Origin: Campylorhamphus procurvoides
Lineage: Eukaryota > Chordata > Aves > Passeriformes > Dendrocolaptidae
DNA: 64,000 nt
Assembly: GCA_013396655.1 (NCBI GenBank)
Contig: WBMV01000447.1
Span: 1-64,000 of the forward strand
Direction: 5' to 3'
Below are positions 12,071 to 24,265 of this stretch, in pieces. Numbering within the stretch: position 1 is the first letter of the stretch; each line of letters begins with the position of its first letter. A program made the position numbers and the translations under genes. The notes under the pieces were generated by a model that was not told where the DNA came from, made no database searches, and saw nothing but the letters and a program-made list of their open reading frames with translations.

Positions 12071-14816
12071 CAGGTCCCTCACCATGATACAGGCCAGAAC
12101 TCCAGTGTAAGTTTTAAAAAAGAAAGAGTTTATAATAAAATGCGTCAGTAGCTTAAGGAAGCCTAAGAATAGATTGAAAATATTGCAACATAGCAATGGA
12201 CTATAACAAAGACCTTATGTCTATGACAGTACTATGATTAACCCAAGATATCTTCATGGGGTAAGAGATGTTTTTTCGGTATTTCCATCTGCAAGGGTTT
12301 GGAGAGGGAAGATCTTCTGTCCATGAGTCTGGGGAGGTGATGGCATAAGGAAATCATCTCAGTCAGGATGGTAGAGGTGCTGCTGAGGGTACCTTTTTCC
12401 AAATGTCTCTTTTACTTCTCTTTTTCTCTTTTACCAGAGTTTACGTAACAGAGAGAAACTAACTACTCTCTTATAAACATCCTGCTGGCTTTTGGACAGG
12501 CCTTGAAATGGGGCTTGAAAAATTTATATTCTGAAAAGGCTGAAACATAGTTTGTTTTGGCAAAGTCATTCACATGAACAAGCCCAACAGTTTGGGCAAT
12601 TTATCTTCTTAAGTTTTAAATATAAGTTATTTTAGGTAGAAAGGAGAAATTCGAGGGAGGGAGCTAAAGAGAGGAGAAAGAACTTGAATGAGCAATAAAA
12701 AGATAAGAAAGAAAGAAATGTATTTAGTTTAGTTAGCTCTTTTTTCACTTGAAAAAGAGCTTTTGTTTTGATTTCCTCTTGTTTAAAAACTGTGCTGAAA
12801 GGTGTGAAACAGCATGAATCCATTTTTCACAATTTCATGTTTCTTGAGAAGCGTTACAGCAGCAGGTCTGAATGAAGGATGGAAAGAGACAAGTAAGTGC
12901 AAATAACAAAATACAAGCAGTGGATGACTTAAAGAGAAACAACAGCCAACAGTTTTTTCAGCACAGAAGGAAAGAAGAATAGGTGAAGCATGGGTAGAAC
13001 AAAAGGATATGTCCCTTTCTTATCCCAGGCATCATGGCTGGGATGTAAGAAATCATTATTGTTACATTTGAATCATTTACTATTAATCTTAAATCTGTGA
13101 AAAATACTTATAATGAGGCTCACTTGTAGGCACGTATCAACACTAGCCATCACAATTTCCTTCATTCTTTAATCCTCAAGGAATGTTATGACTCAAGAGA
13201 AAAAAAATTAGTATTATTCTAGATCTCAGTGAGAAATGAAGAGAATAAGTATGCTTTTCCCCCTGCAAAGTAAAGGGAAAATCTAAGGTCAGATTTACCA
13301 GAGTCCTCCAAATAATGAATAAAAGATTAAAAATGCTTGACAGAGAATTTGTGTTAATCAGTGTCTTCTCATGTGGGCATGTTACCTCCAGCAAGCCTGT
13401 ACACTTTGATTTTGTGTAATTGGGAGGTTATAAGTTCTCCTAATTAGCATCCATTTCTATCGGGAATGTAGAACCCGGTTTGCAATCATAAAGGTGAGGG
13501 TTTTCTGAAGTGCTGTCATTTGCCATTTGAAGCAAAATTCAAGTGTGGACCCAAATGAAGCCTCAAGATCACCTTTTTTTTCTCAGTGTCACATGGAAGG
13601 TTAGGTGGACACATTACCACTGTGGAGATAGTAAAATGGAAATGAAGACTAAATGGTCGAATGTATCTTTTTAACAAATCATTTAATGATTATGATCAAT
13701 TAATTTTGGTTTTTCCCTAAATACATTTTCTGTCTTATACTCTGACTGTCTCCTAGGGACAGAGAAATAAAGACTTCTTCATGGGACTCCAAAAGAACAA
13801 CCTAATGGATAAATATTTGGGTTAGTGAGATTCACTAGAAATAGTCATCAACATAGATTTGCCATCCTATTTCATGTATTGAGCACATCACTAGATAGGT
13901 CTATCTTCTGAATATTAAAATTTATCATAAAAGGCATTTTCCTTTTCATATATTTTTTCTGTCTGGAGTACAAATGGAGGTGAAGGTGTTATACTTGTAA
14001 ATCCACAGGAGACATTGTTATTTTCCCTTTTATATAGTATTTGAACTTCTCTAGAGTTATAGATTATAGAGGAGAGCAATTCATTGCAGAGTAACATACA
14101 GTAGTACTGCAATTTACGTACAGAATTACTTGATGAATATGGCATGGCATTAAAATAAAATTTCAGAGCTGCACAACTCAATTTGAACACAAAATTATGG
14201 ACTAAACTCTGCCAATCACTCATCCTATTGATTCTGAAGGATGTAGGGTGAGATAACATCCAATAACCTCAGTTTTTATTCAAGACCAAGATAGAAGTTA
14301 TATTGCTAAAGTATACTTTCCAGAAGTAGAGAGTTTGGGAGAAAGAACTAGAAACTGGTGCCATCTTACAGTCACAAGGCCTTATGCTGAAATTTCTTTT
14401 ATGTGCACGTGGCAAATTCAGTGTATAGACCAATCAATCTGCCTGTAAATAAAGAGTTAGTGTTATACCTTGTTTTATGAGAAGGCAGAAAGACAACAGG
14501 GTCTGCTTTTCATCTGAGCGGTGACAGCCTGCCTTTTACATGCAGCTATATGTGTGATCCCAGTATTGCAGCATATTTTGATTGATCACAAAACCTTCAA
14601 CCTTCAATAGCAACTGTGATACTAAATGCAAAAACAGGTCTTGCTCATGACCTGGCTTATCACATTCCCAACAGACTTATTCTCTGCCCTACTTTATTTT
14701 CAGCCTGATATAAGAAACCGAGGAGATATTTTCAGCACCAACAACATCAAATAGGCATAGATTTAACCCTTCTTCAGTCCATTATGTTGTTATAGGAGAT
14801 AATTTGAAAATTATGA

Positions 14817-14840
14817 TTTGACAATTGAAGAATTGTCAAA
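14817..14840. repeat. Perfect 10-bp inverted repeat with 4-base loop
   Basis: Arms TTTGACAATT (14817-14826) and AATTGTCAAA (14831-14840) flank the loop GAAG. The palindrome shares the TGACAA / GAATTGTCA core with the separate palindrome at 36219-36235. No flanking gene or transposon termini were recognised. Confidence 0.7.
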
Positions 14841-16578
14841 CTGTGTTGAAGAAAGCTTTGTTAAATCAGTGGCCTTATGGACTGAAGATGTAACTTTTGT
14901 TTTAATGACAGATTTCTCTTTTGCAGCTACATCTGATGCCGTGGTATAAACACAGGACTGAATTTTTAAAGAATGAGACTTTGCCTCTACCTCTTCAGTG
15001 CTACTGCATTGCTGAGTAGAAACAAAGAAGGGTATAATTAACACTTCTTTAACCTTGGGGGTAAAAGCAGCTAAAATACTTCAAAGCACCTTGGGAATGA
15101 GAGGTTTAGCTGAATGAAAAATGACCATATCATCACTACAAGACTGAAAAGTTTTAAGGGACTACAGAGATCTCTATTGCCTCAGGGGATTAGCCCATCT
15201 AGGCAATTAACTGAGTATGAGAGGGCAACATTCTAAAATAAACATAAGAAAATAAATAAGAAAATAAAAAGGTTCAGTTCCAGGTTGTCATGAAGAAACC
15301 AGAACGGTGGGGTTCAGTTAAAAGTCAAGACACTTTAGTTTAGCTGTCCTTGTCCTTAATTCAAATGTCTTTGCTTAAGCTGGTTGTCTAAGCTTCTGCT
15401 ATAGTCAGTAAAAAGTGTTACAGTTGGTGAAGCCAGAGAGTGACTCCTCTGACCTGCTGCCTGGGATGATTCCTTTGTCTAAACTACTGCCATTTGAGAT
15501 GCCCCAGGGTATCCCATATAACTCTGTGGAGCTGGCAGACATCACACAGAACCTGTGGGAGACCTTTGGGACTGGTAGATGGATATCAGGTGGGACACAC
15601 GAGCATTTCAGAGGGCACTAGACACCCCTGTTGAACAACGGAGTCTGTCCAGGAGAGACATCCTGCCTTGTGAGCTGGGTCTTGTTTTCATCTGTGCTGA
15701 TAAACAGAAGTTCAGTTGCCTGATCAGAGGCTCATGGTTCCTTTTCAGATGGATGGAGTGAACCAGCAGCCTCTGGCTGCTGGTGTGGAAGTGCTCAGTC
15801 TTCCTAGGGTCCTGTGTCCTGTCTGTGGAGATGTCTCAGCTACCACATGTGAAATAGCACTGGATGTTAATGTGTGGGCAATCCCCAGTGTGCTGGGGAC
15901 TCTGATGCCTTGCTCACATTCAGGCACTTCCATGTGAACGTGTGTATTGGAGGATCATTCTTGCCAACTGAAGCCCTTCCTAGCTGTGAGTCGAGTTCAG
16001 ACCTTTGATCAAATTATCCTGGTCCAATGAGTATGCTACAAATTCTGTGTGGCAACATGTTGCAGGTTAGCTAAAGTCTCTGTCACAACATAGTGAACTA
16101 AGTTAAATGCCCAGAATTTGCTGTGGTTCCTTGAACAAAACATACACAGGTATCAGATTTTAGTGCTTGCCTGATATTTTTAGTATGCATTTGAAAGTGA
16201 TGTGCTGTCATTCTTCAAAGACCTTCTTCAAAGAATAGATCCAGTCACAAGGTTCTGTGGTCTCCTGAAATTTGTTTTCATGCATGCCACTGTTAAACTA
16301 TAAAATATGTTGCAAAAATAGGCAACCAGGAGAAAGTGGTGGGCGTCGGGGTAATTCTGTATCACTCTGAGTTAGAGGACAGTACCAAGGAACTGATATT
16401 TCTTGGACAAAAGAAGCCCGGGTACTAGTAAAGATTATGTACTAGATGGGAATTCTAATAGTGTTGCTGAAAATGCAGAGATGCTAAAAAAAAATTTTAT
16501 GGACTCTATTCAGAAAGAGCAGAGTGAGGTCTTAGAATTATGAAGTGTATGATGCTGAAGTATGTTGCATTCCCTTAT

Positions 16579-16583
16579 TTAAT
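16579..16583 (+). repeat. Target-site duplication TTAAT (left copy)
   Basis: TTAAT sits immediately before the first base of the solo LTR and is repeated exactly at 17186-17190 after its last base. A 5-bp duplication is the expected footprint for ERVL-type retroviral integration. Confidence 0.8.
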
Positions 16584-17185
16584 TGTTGTGATTTAACCCC
16601 AGCCAGCAACTAAGTGCCATGCAGCTGCTCGCTCACTCTCCCTCCCTGCCCGCTGGGATAGGCAGGAGAATCAGAAAAAGGTAAAAATGGTGATTGGGAT
16701 AAGAACAGTTTAATGATTGAAATAAGATAAAATATATTATTATTAATAATAATAATAATCATTATTAATACTAACAACAACAATGGAAAGGAAAAAGAGA
16801 GAGAAGAAAACCCAAGACAAACAAGTAGTGCACAATACAAGTGCTCATCACCCACTGACCAACACCCGGCCCACCCTGCAGCAGTAATCAGCCCCTATGG
16901 ACCAGCTTTGCTCAGTTTGTATACTAGACGTGATGTTCTGTGCTATAGAATATCCCTTTGGCCAGTTTGGGTCAGCTGGCCATGTTTCCTCCTGGTTTCT
17001 TGTGCACCTGCTGGCTGGCAGGGCATGCAACACTGAAAATGTCCTCGACTTAGTGTGAGCACTGCTTAGTGACAACTAAAACATCAGTGTGTTATCAACA
17101 TTATTCTCATCCTAAATCAAAACACAGTACTGTACCAGCTACTAGGAAGAAAATAAACAGCTCTATCCCAGCTGCAACTAGGATG
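16584..17185 (-). mobile_element. Solo ERVL-type LTR, complete
   Basis: The block starts 'tgttgtgatttaacccc' and ends 'cagctgcaactaggatg', the reverse complement of an avian ERVL-class LTR. Internal landmarks read antisense: 'cagccagcaactaagtgcca', 'agctgctcgctcactctccc', 'aagaacagtttaatgattga' (antisense of the LTR polyadenylation region), an ATT/TAA-rich trinucleotide tract at 16734-16774, 'ccctttggccagtttgggtc' and 'gtgttatcaacattattctc'. The length of 602 bp and the perfect TTAAT duplication on both sides show that this is a complete solo LTR left by recombination between two LTRs; no internal sequence remains. Orientation is minus because the U3 start lies at 17185. A few per cent of the positions appear mutated, including the terminal dinucleotide at the U3 end (CA in place of TG). 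Confidence 0.85.
16734..16774. repeat. ATT/TAA trinucleotide-rich tract inside the LTR
   Basis: Interrupted runs of att/taa repeats, such as 'taataataataataatc', sit within the LTR. Related avian LTRs carry a similar AT-trinucleotide tract at this position, so it belongs to the LTR and is not an independent microsatellite insertion. Confidence 0.6.
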
Positions 17186-17190
17186 TTAAT
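17186..17190 (+). repeat. Target-site duplication TTAAT (right copy)
   Basis: Exact match to 16579-16583 on the other side of the LTR. It fixes the LTR boundaries to the base. Confidence 0.8.
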
Positions 17191-18124
17191 GGATGTAGAT
17201 TACATATAGTCCTAGAACTGTCAGTCCTACACTACTTGCAATCAAGAAATAAGTATATTTTACATTTGTAAGCAGTGTAATTTCCCACTAGATCTTGTAA
17301 TATCAGTTGAAATGTGCAAGACACTGAAAGTGCTTCTGCTGTGCCAATATTCAAACATGTAGAGGGCTGATGTTAAAGGTACTAAAGTATACCCGCTACA
17401 GGCAAAGTAACAGACCTGCTGACCTAGGAATAAATACAAAGAGAATGAAAGTAATGAATGGCAGTCAATATATGTTAAGGATCTACCTCTTTTCAGACAA
17501 CTCTGTTTTAATTTTTTGTTGAGATTACAAGTTCTTCTGGCAATGACAATTGCAAAGATGTGGTATTACTCAGACTTGTAAAAAGTGTTCAGTTTAGTAT
17601 CACACAATATAGTGAAGAACAAAGGAGCTCTCCAGGGTATCAATAAATTATATATTGAGTGGCTTAATGCTAGTCTGTTTCAAAGTTCTCAAAAAAATTA
17701 TCATCAGGGATCTTTATCAGAAAAGGTTATTTCTAGGAGCTTCTATAGCGTTTGGTGAGAAATTTCATGGTGTTTAATAGTCTCACCTGTTTAGGAATCT
17801 AATACAAAATCCCTAGTGATGCAATATTAAGTACTGCCAAGAATAACAGATCTGCCAAAACCAGAAAGAGATTTTTCTCTTGGTATGGTAGGTTAAACCC
17901 TAGCCAAACCAAATCATTAATTTCAAAGCAGGCATTGCAGACCATTCTTGCAGAAGGGTGTTCTGTACCCTGGAAAGCACTGACTGAAAATAGAAGTGGC
18001 TTCTAAAGGGAAATGAAGTAGCAGGAGCTCCTGTAGGATACAAAGGCAAAAAGTGCTAATTCAATTCTCATCAGTGTAAACAACAGAATAGAGTAGGAGG
18101 AGGAAATTGACTTTTCTTTCTGTG
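17191..18124. other. Non-coding spacer
   Basis: No gene, RNA or mobile element recognised. No open frame of 60 codons or more. Confidence 0.5.
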
Positions 18125-18668
18125 TGTCATTATTGCGACTGATGTGGAATAATGTATACAGTCCTAATGTCAACATTTAAAAAGGGATGTTGAAATACCA
18201 CAGAGGATATAGAAATAAGCCACAGATATGTTTTGATGGCTGGAAGGGAAAATAAAAAGCGAGAACAGTGAGAGCTCAATCTGTTTATCTTATCAAAGAG
18301 ATCAGAAGACAGTTTGATTATAGCATGTAAGAACCTTCATGGGGAGTAAATACCAGTTATTGAATGGCTCTTTAATCTAGTGGAGAAAGACACATAAAGA
18401 GCTAGTGGCTGGAAGTGAAGCCAAATTCAAAGGAGAAATTAGGCACAAACTTCAACAGGGAGGATGATAAGGCACTGGGTACAAAGAGATGATAAATTCT
18501 ATGTCACTTCACTTTTTGCAGTAAAGGATAGATGCCCTTCTCAAAGTGTACGTTTAATCAGACCCAAGGGACCCAGTTTAGTATGGAAAGAACAGCGTTA
18601 GAGCTCCTGGCTCAGGAAATAGATTGTGTTGGATGAGGTGGTCTCTTCCAACTTTCATCACTGTAAAT
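18125..18668 (+). mobile_element. Old CR1-type LINE 3' region
   Basis: Plus-strand landmarks in order: 'gagagctcaatctgtttatc' (end of the polymerase region), 'gtaagaaccttcatggggag', 'ggctctttaatctagtggag', 'taggcacaaacttcaacagg', 'gatgaggtggtctcttccaa' and 'catcactgtaaatctt' as the decayed terminal repeat. This is the CR1 subfamily type whose 3' UTR has 'ggctcttcaatctagcagag', shared with crocodilian and turtle copies. High divergence suggests an old insertion. The 96-codon minus-strand frame at 18612-18902 only overlaps its tail and is not coding. Confidence 0.75.
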
Positions 18669-21600
18669 CTTGGGTGTACACATTTTAGTACTGATTCCAG
18701 CCATACTCTTAATTCTTGTATGATTTCTCCTATAAACCATGATAAGGTTCATCCTAGTATTGTCAGCATAGGGGTTAACACATCCCCTTAGCAAAGCACC
18801 AGAGAAGTGATGCAGAAGGCAGGATGGAGGAACAATTTGCCTAGGCATTCCGGCTGGGGAAAGAGGAAAGAAAGCAGACAGGACACGACAGATGCTGATC
18901 ACTTCTAAGTGCTCACCAGTTCATGTCACACCACAGAAATGTCTGTAGCAGGTTGCTAGTTAAATACTGAGCTCAGTACAAAAGGGGAGAAAACAACTGT
19001 TGCTGCTGCAGCTCAGGGATATACAGAAAGGCAGTCTTCACCCAGCAAAGAGGATTTATTGCCTTTTCATTAACAATTTGCTCATTTCCCTATGCCCCAG
19101 ACCACAAGTTTTGCACATCTGAAGTCAGTAATATAAACATTTAGATTTGAAAAATTGATACGAATAAAAGTTGTTAATTGTGTTGTGACAGTTACGTAGC
19201 ACTTTATTGCAACGGAATTCTGGAGCTCTTTATATTATCTCAAGGCCAATAATAGAGGAATTAATTCTAGGTCAAGCTCTGACATTTTTACCAACATTCC
19301 ATATACTTGCCTCTGTCCATAGTTCAGTTGAATGAAAGAGAATGTTTGCATAATGTGATGGGTTCTGTGCAGTTATAGCAATACCGGGCTTTAAAATTCA
19401 TTGCTTGGGCTGTCTTGTGCTATTTCTGTACCCTGTAATTGTTGAAGAAGATAAAAGATTGACAAGAAAGCAACTTTCCCAGTGCCTTTCTTAGCCCTGA
19501 AATCCCTTTCTGCTCAGCATGAGTTCTTCCTCTCCACTTAATGAGATACCTGAATTCCTGGGGTAGAAGGAGAGGAAACATAGATGGCTCATAGGCATGG
19601 TTTGCCCCCTTGAAACAAATAAAGATACTCTTCCTCTGAGAAAGAAAACCCTTTTGCGTAATAGTCCTTATAGTCCTCCAGCACACAATCTCAAAATGGA
19701 AGTCTGAAAGAGCAAACTGTGTTAATTTCCTTGGGCAATCTGTAATCCATGTATTCAGAATAAAAACTTCTTAAATTAACTGATGTTACTCTCAAAAATA
19801 TTATTTTAAATTTCAGCACCTTGAAAATATTCCCACTGAGTCTTCCTCACAAGAACACAAGCTTTGACACCTTGTTGGATAAAATGCTTACAGCAAAAGG
19901 GAAACAGATGTGCTAAGTCAGCTAAAGCTCAGTGAGCAAAGCAAAAGGGTTGGCAAGCATGTAAATATGAAATCTGTTAAATATACCCTCTTAGGATTGC
20001 TTGTGTGCAAGCTAATAGATCCTCAGCACTGCCTTCGTGATTAGAAGTTCTGGCCAGCATTGCTTCGGACTACAAAAACTCCTTCTTAGGCAGCACTATA
20101 TTTCAACTTGGTGCCTTTGTGGTTTTAACACCTTTGGATCTGTATGACCAACATACAGTGCAAGACCAACATACAGTGCAAGACCAGATTTCTTAGCTCA
20201 GGGTGAATTAAAAAGACTTTTTGCTAATGTGGTCTGAATCAATACTGTAACACAAATGAACATGAAGCTCAAAGCAGTAAAAACCCCTCCACATTTGCAA
20301 TACTACAAGGGTTATTTAGTATTAGGAAAGAGAAGTAGATGGATTGTGATATTTCTAGGGTTCCATATTGAATATTCATGGAATCAGATAGGCATATATC
20401 CAAGACACCTTTTAGCCATATGGTTAATTGACAAGTATTTTACTTGACAGGAGTATCATAGGATTTACGGATTAAAATTATTTACTAGATTGTGATATTC
20501 ACACAATTCCCTGTTCTTTTGGTGTGCCAGGATAAGGAACTCACAGTTATTGCTGGCATATTTTCAGCGGTCTGTCTGGGCAATTTCTACATTACTAAAC
20601 AATGAAACTTATACTCTTTCTCCAGAACATTATTCCTCAGCCTAATGAACACCATTGAAATATTTGTTCCTTGCTTGTCCCAAATGGTGTTTTTATATTT
20701 TCACATTATCAAGTGCTGAATGCCAAGAAAATAATGATAAGCATTATAAAAACCTGATAAGGTGCAATACTTCTGCAATACATGTAGTTCTATTTAACTA
20801 GCAGTTGTTAGAAACATTGTTGGGAATAGTGTAATTATATTTCTGCCCACTTACTGAAAAGTTTCCTCCATTGCCACCTACTTGATGTGCTGATTTATTG
20901 GTGGCTGAAAGAGAGAATAACCCAAGCAGTTCAGTTAGTGGATTCCAGTGGGAGGAGGTCAGTATAACATCTGCTTTGCCATTTGAAGTTTTCTACTTAT
21001 TCATGAGCAATGTTCTGTTCCATGAATAGTTTGATCATGTAATATATAGACTTCTAATAAAAGAAAAAAAAAAACACCTGTGTTTACTGAGTTCTCATAA
21101 AGTTGGATTTTGCTTCACTTAAGCTGTGAATTCTGATTTTCCTCCACAATATGGAAGTGAGTTTGTCATGTTAGATTTACTGAAAATTTATTGTGTGCGC
21201 TTAAAGAATTATCTCCTGTTATTACATGTGTACAGATGATTATTTTTTACTGGTTTTCTGTTAGTTACTCATTGAAATTAATTGTTTACTCAAGCTATGG
21301 CTATGAATGAGCCTGAATCAAAACCTAGATCAGAACAACCTTAAAAGCAAGAAATCTTGGACCCACACATGAGCCTCACAGTCTTTCTCTGTATAGTGAG
21401 GTAATGCTCATTTTCTCACAGCTCCAAAAGCCTCCAAATGTCTGAGCAAGCCCTATTTTAGCCTGCATTTTCTGGATCATCACCCTTTGCCATTCTAATA
21501 ATAGGAGGTAGGCATGTATTACAGCTGTAGTAATAGGGCTATACAACATAGCATTTGCCATTTTGAATTAGGCAAATCAGCATTCTCATTCTGGAGACTG

Positions 21601-23737
21601 TCTGTGGCATTGACAAATATTACATGTTTGTGCAAAAGTAGAGTAAAAAGAGAACAGTATATCAGAGAAAATTAATATTTTGTTAAATGCTTTTTATGCC
21701 CTGGGTACTGAGAACATAATTCCTGATGCTAGTCATGCTTTATAAAATAAATTCAAAGGTAAAGAGATCTTCTGACATATCTGTCACGGGGAGGTAGATC
21801 CAGCTAAGTGTCTCAGATACCTGGGGGAAACCCAAGTGACACTGAAAATTACTAGGTTTATGTTCATGCATTGAGCTCATAGTCAATGACTCCAAGAGAA
21901 TTATTTGGCTTAATCAAAGTAAGTCAACTGAATGGAAGCCCTGTCCTCCACTGACTCTTGAACATCTGTCTATCAAAACTACAGTTGGGTGCCTTAGCCA
22001 TGAACTGAGTTCCAAGTGAAGTTGCAAATTAAAAAACCAAGCACGACAGGAGAGGTAAAAAGGGGAAGTTGCCTGTGTTTCTTCCACTAGCCAGCAAATT
22101 TTGTTCTGTGAGAAGCTTTAGTCCTCTTGAGCCCTTCATGCTTCTCTCCTTAACATATTTGCTTCCACAAACACAGAGAAGCTTCACTTCTGGTGGGAAG
22201 CTCCATTTCAGCTCCACTGGGGGTGAATCACCAGCACCAGCATGTATCTTGCCCAAAGTTAGCCCACTGGTTGCCTGGGGTCTCAGATAACAGGGACTTC
22301 TATAGGACCCCTCTTCCTGTAGGTTTTCTGTTTTTTATGAAATCAGCTCAGGGCAGGATTAGGGGATCAGATAATAGCACATCCTGCAGCAAAATGAACT
22401 CTGATAACTTGCCTAAAACCATTCAGATTTTCATCTTTTGGGTCTCTGTGTCATCCTGAACTTGAATGTAATTACAGCTATCTCCTCTGGCTGGCTGCCT
22501 ATGAATTATTATCCTGTGTATCATCCATTATTTGACATTTATTTGTACCAAATAAAAATGACCTTTGCTCTTGGAAGATAATAAATTATTTTTAGAATTA
22601 TAGCAATTCCCTCAGTTGAAATAATGCAAAAAGACATGTTAGCACCAAAGGCAGGAGAGGAAAAGCAAACACTTCAGATATGTGAGCAATCAAGATTGAT
22701 AGATTATATGTACTGGTGGCTTGCTATTATTTCTTTTACTGTGCAAATATACTTAATATTTACAATCTCTTTCAGTAAAAGGATTCATGTTTATTGTATG
22801 TGAAAGGTCTCCTCATGAATCTTCAAGAGACAAATTACACAGGGCTCACAGTTTTGTCCTAACCAAAAGTGTCTACTAACTCAACAAACTTTCACATTAG
22901 AGATATCCAGTCCCTTTTTTCCAGCAGCCCTGTAAGTCACTCTTTGTAAGGGTGTCTTTGGGCAGGCTGTGGGGCCAGGAGGAAGCCTTATTGCACTTAG
23001 TCACATGATGCATTTGCTGGGCGTCTCCAACTCATTTCAGTACTGAATCCCAGCACCAGCCTACACAGAAACAGGGGCTTTACAGGCTTTTTTCCTTCCT
23101 TCTTTGAGAAGCAAAGTTCCGCCACTGCTCCACTAACTCCTTTCATACTCAGTATCTGCCAGTTACCATTGCTGTACTTTTACAGGCTCTGTCACATACT
23201 GCTGTACATGACCTGCAGATCAGCTGGCTAGTTTGCAGAAATTTGGCTGTGCTGAGAAGACTTCCTAAGGAACACAACCAGGTACACTTAACTGTTGTAA
23301 GTTTATTGCAAAGTAATATATGTCAGTGTAAATGGGACATTTCATTGTAATGGAAACTCCTCAAACATGCCTGAGGTGACTAGAAATAAGAAAAGCAAGC
23401 CAAATCAAAGACTGATTATTAGAAAATCTCATTTTGTATTCATCACTAAGTATAGGCCCACAGACCTTAAGACCAGCTTTCCTGTGTCCCTGGCTGGGAA
23501 TCAGGCTCTTCATAGTGGTCTGTCTGAGCAGCAAAGTACTTGTGTGTTAAAATGGCATAATGGCAGCACAAAGTGCATTTATCACATTGAATGTGACACC
23601 TAGTTTAGAAGAATATCCACAATTTCTTTGGCTTTAGAGGAAACTGTGCCTCAAAAATGCCTGATTTTCAGAGCACTGAAAAAAAAATACATTGGTGACA
23701 AATCCTCTCTTTGCATGGTCTAAGAGTGTAATAGGCG
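18669..23737. other. Unique non-coding stretch
   Basis: About 5 kb without recognisable genes or mobile elements. It contains an 18-bp tandem duplication at 20146-20187 (separate entry) and an A-rich run at 21060-21075. Open frames at 22029-22459 overlap on both strands without domain signal. Confidence 0.5.
20146..20187. repeat. 18-bp tandem duplication, 2.2 copies
   Basis: The unit gaccaacatacagtgcaa occurs at 20146-20163 and again without change at 20164-20181, followed by a partial third unit (gacca). Perfect identity suggests a recent slippage or duplication event. Confidence 0.85.
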
Positions 23738-24182
23738 TGAAGCGATGAGTGATTTCAGCAATTAATTTTATTTATTGATATAAAGCAATTAGTGATTTCA
23801 TTTATTAAAGTAAATGGAAAAAAATAAAAAAATTAGTGATCTTTATTAGGGTGATTTTAGCTCTGTGATTCTCAGCTCCAACGCCAGCTCTTTTGGAGGG
23901 TAAGCCCAATAGGCAACAGCCCTAGGGCTGGGCGATGTGTGGCCAGTCCCCGCTGACACACACTTGCCCTGAGGTGACAGCCCTGAGGCTGGACGAGGTG
24001 ACCTGACCCGATCCACACTCGCACTGGCTGAGGGCCAAGGCGCTCCTTTTATCCAGTTCTGGCTGTGTAAGCCACGCCCATCTGAGCATGCTCCGTAGCG
24101 TCCAGCTGTTGCATCATCCTCCTTGCGAAATTATAGTTAAGTTCTCAACTAGGTCCGACTGAATTAATTAAGAGGGGGGGCA
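23738..24182 (-). mobile_element. CpG-rich retroviral LTR-like block
   Basis: Read on the minus strand the block has the architecture of a retroviral LTR. A U3-like segment contains GC- and CpG-rich sequence (antisense of 'ccacgcccatctgagcatgc'). A TATA-like box ATAAAAGG lies antisense at about 24045-24052. A GC-rich R-like segment holds an imperfect 61-bp-period duplication (copies begin near 23915 and 23976, both with cagccct…ggctgg). An AATAAA signal lies antisense at 23842-23847, about 205 bp downstream of the TATA box. Further AATAAA motifs follow at 23801-23806 and 23767-23776. Boundaries are uncertain because I found no clear TG…CA termini with matching target duplications. Composition differs sharply from the AT-rich flanks. 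It could alternatively be an unrelated CpG-rich promoter. Confidence 0.5.
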
Positions 24183-24264
24183 TCATGATCTCGGGGTTTT
24201 CTCGCTTTTGGAGTGATTATGGAGGTCTCATCTGGTGTTGGAGTCTTTATAGAAGCAGCATATG

Positions 24265-24265
24265 N
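24265..24265. other. Ambiguous base (N)
   Basis: The only N in the window, within 'catatgntctcc'. It lies about 80 bases from the CpG-rich LTR-like block, as expected where reads from similar repeat copies disagree. It may also be a plain sequencing ambiguity. Confidence 0.95.

Larger units (their letters stand above)
8031..16578. other. Long unique non-coding stretch
   Basis: About 8.5 kb without a recognisable gene or mobile element. It contains two perfect hairpins (12049-12070 and 14817-14840, separate entries). A compositionally distinct, less AT-rich block at about 15415-15970 is open in several overlapping frames of 60-73 codons. The other frames here are short and show no domain. Confidence 0.5.

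Noticed and set aside
23880..24130. CpG island promoter of a host gene
   Set aside because: TATA-to-AATAAA layout, tandem AATAAA units and absence of any gene on either side fit an LTR better, although this remains open.
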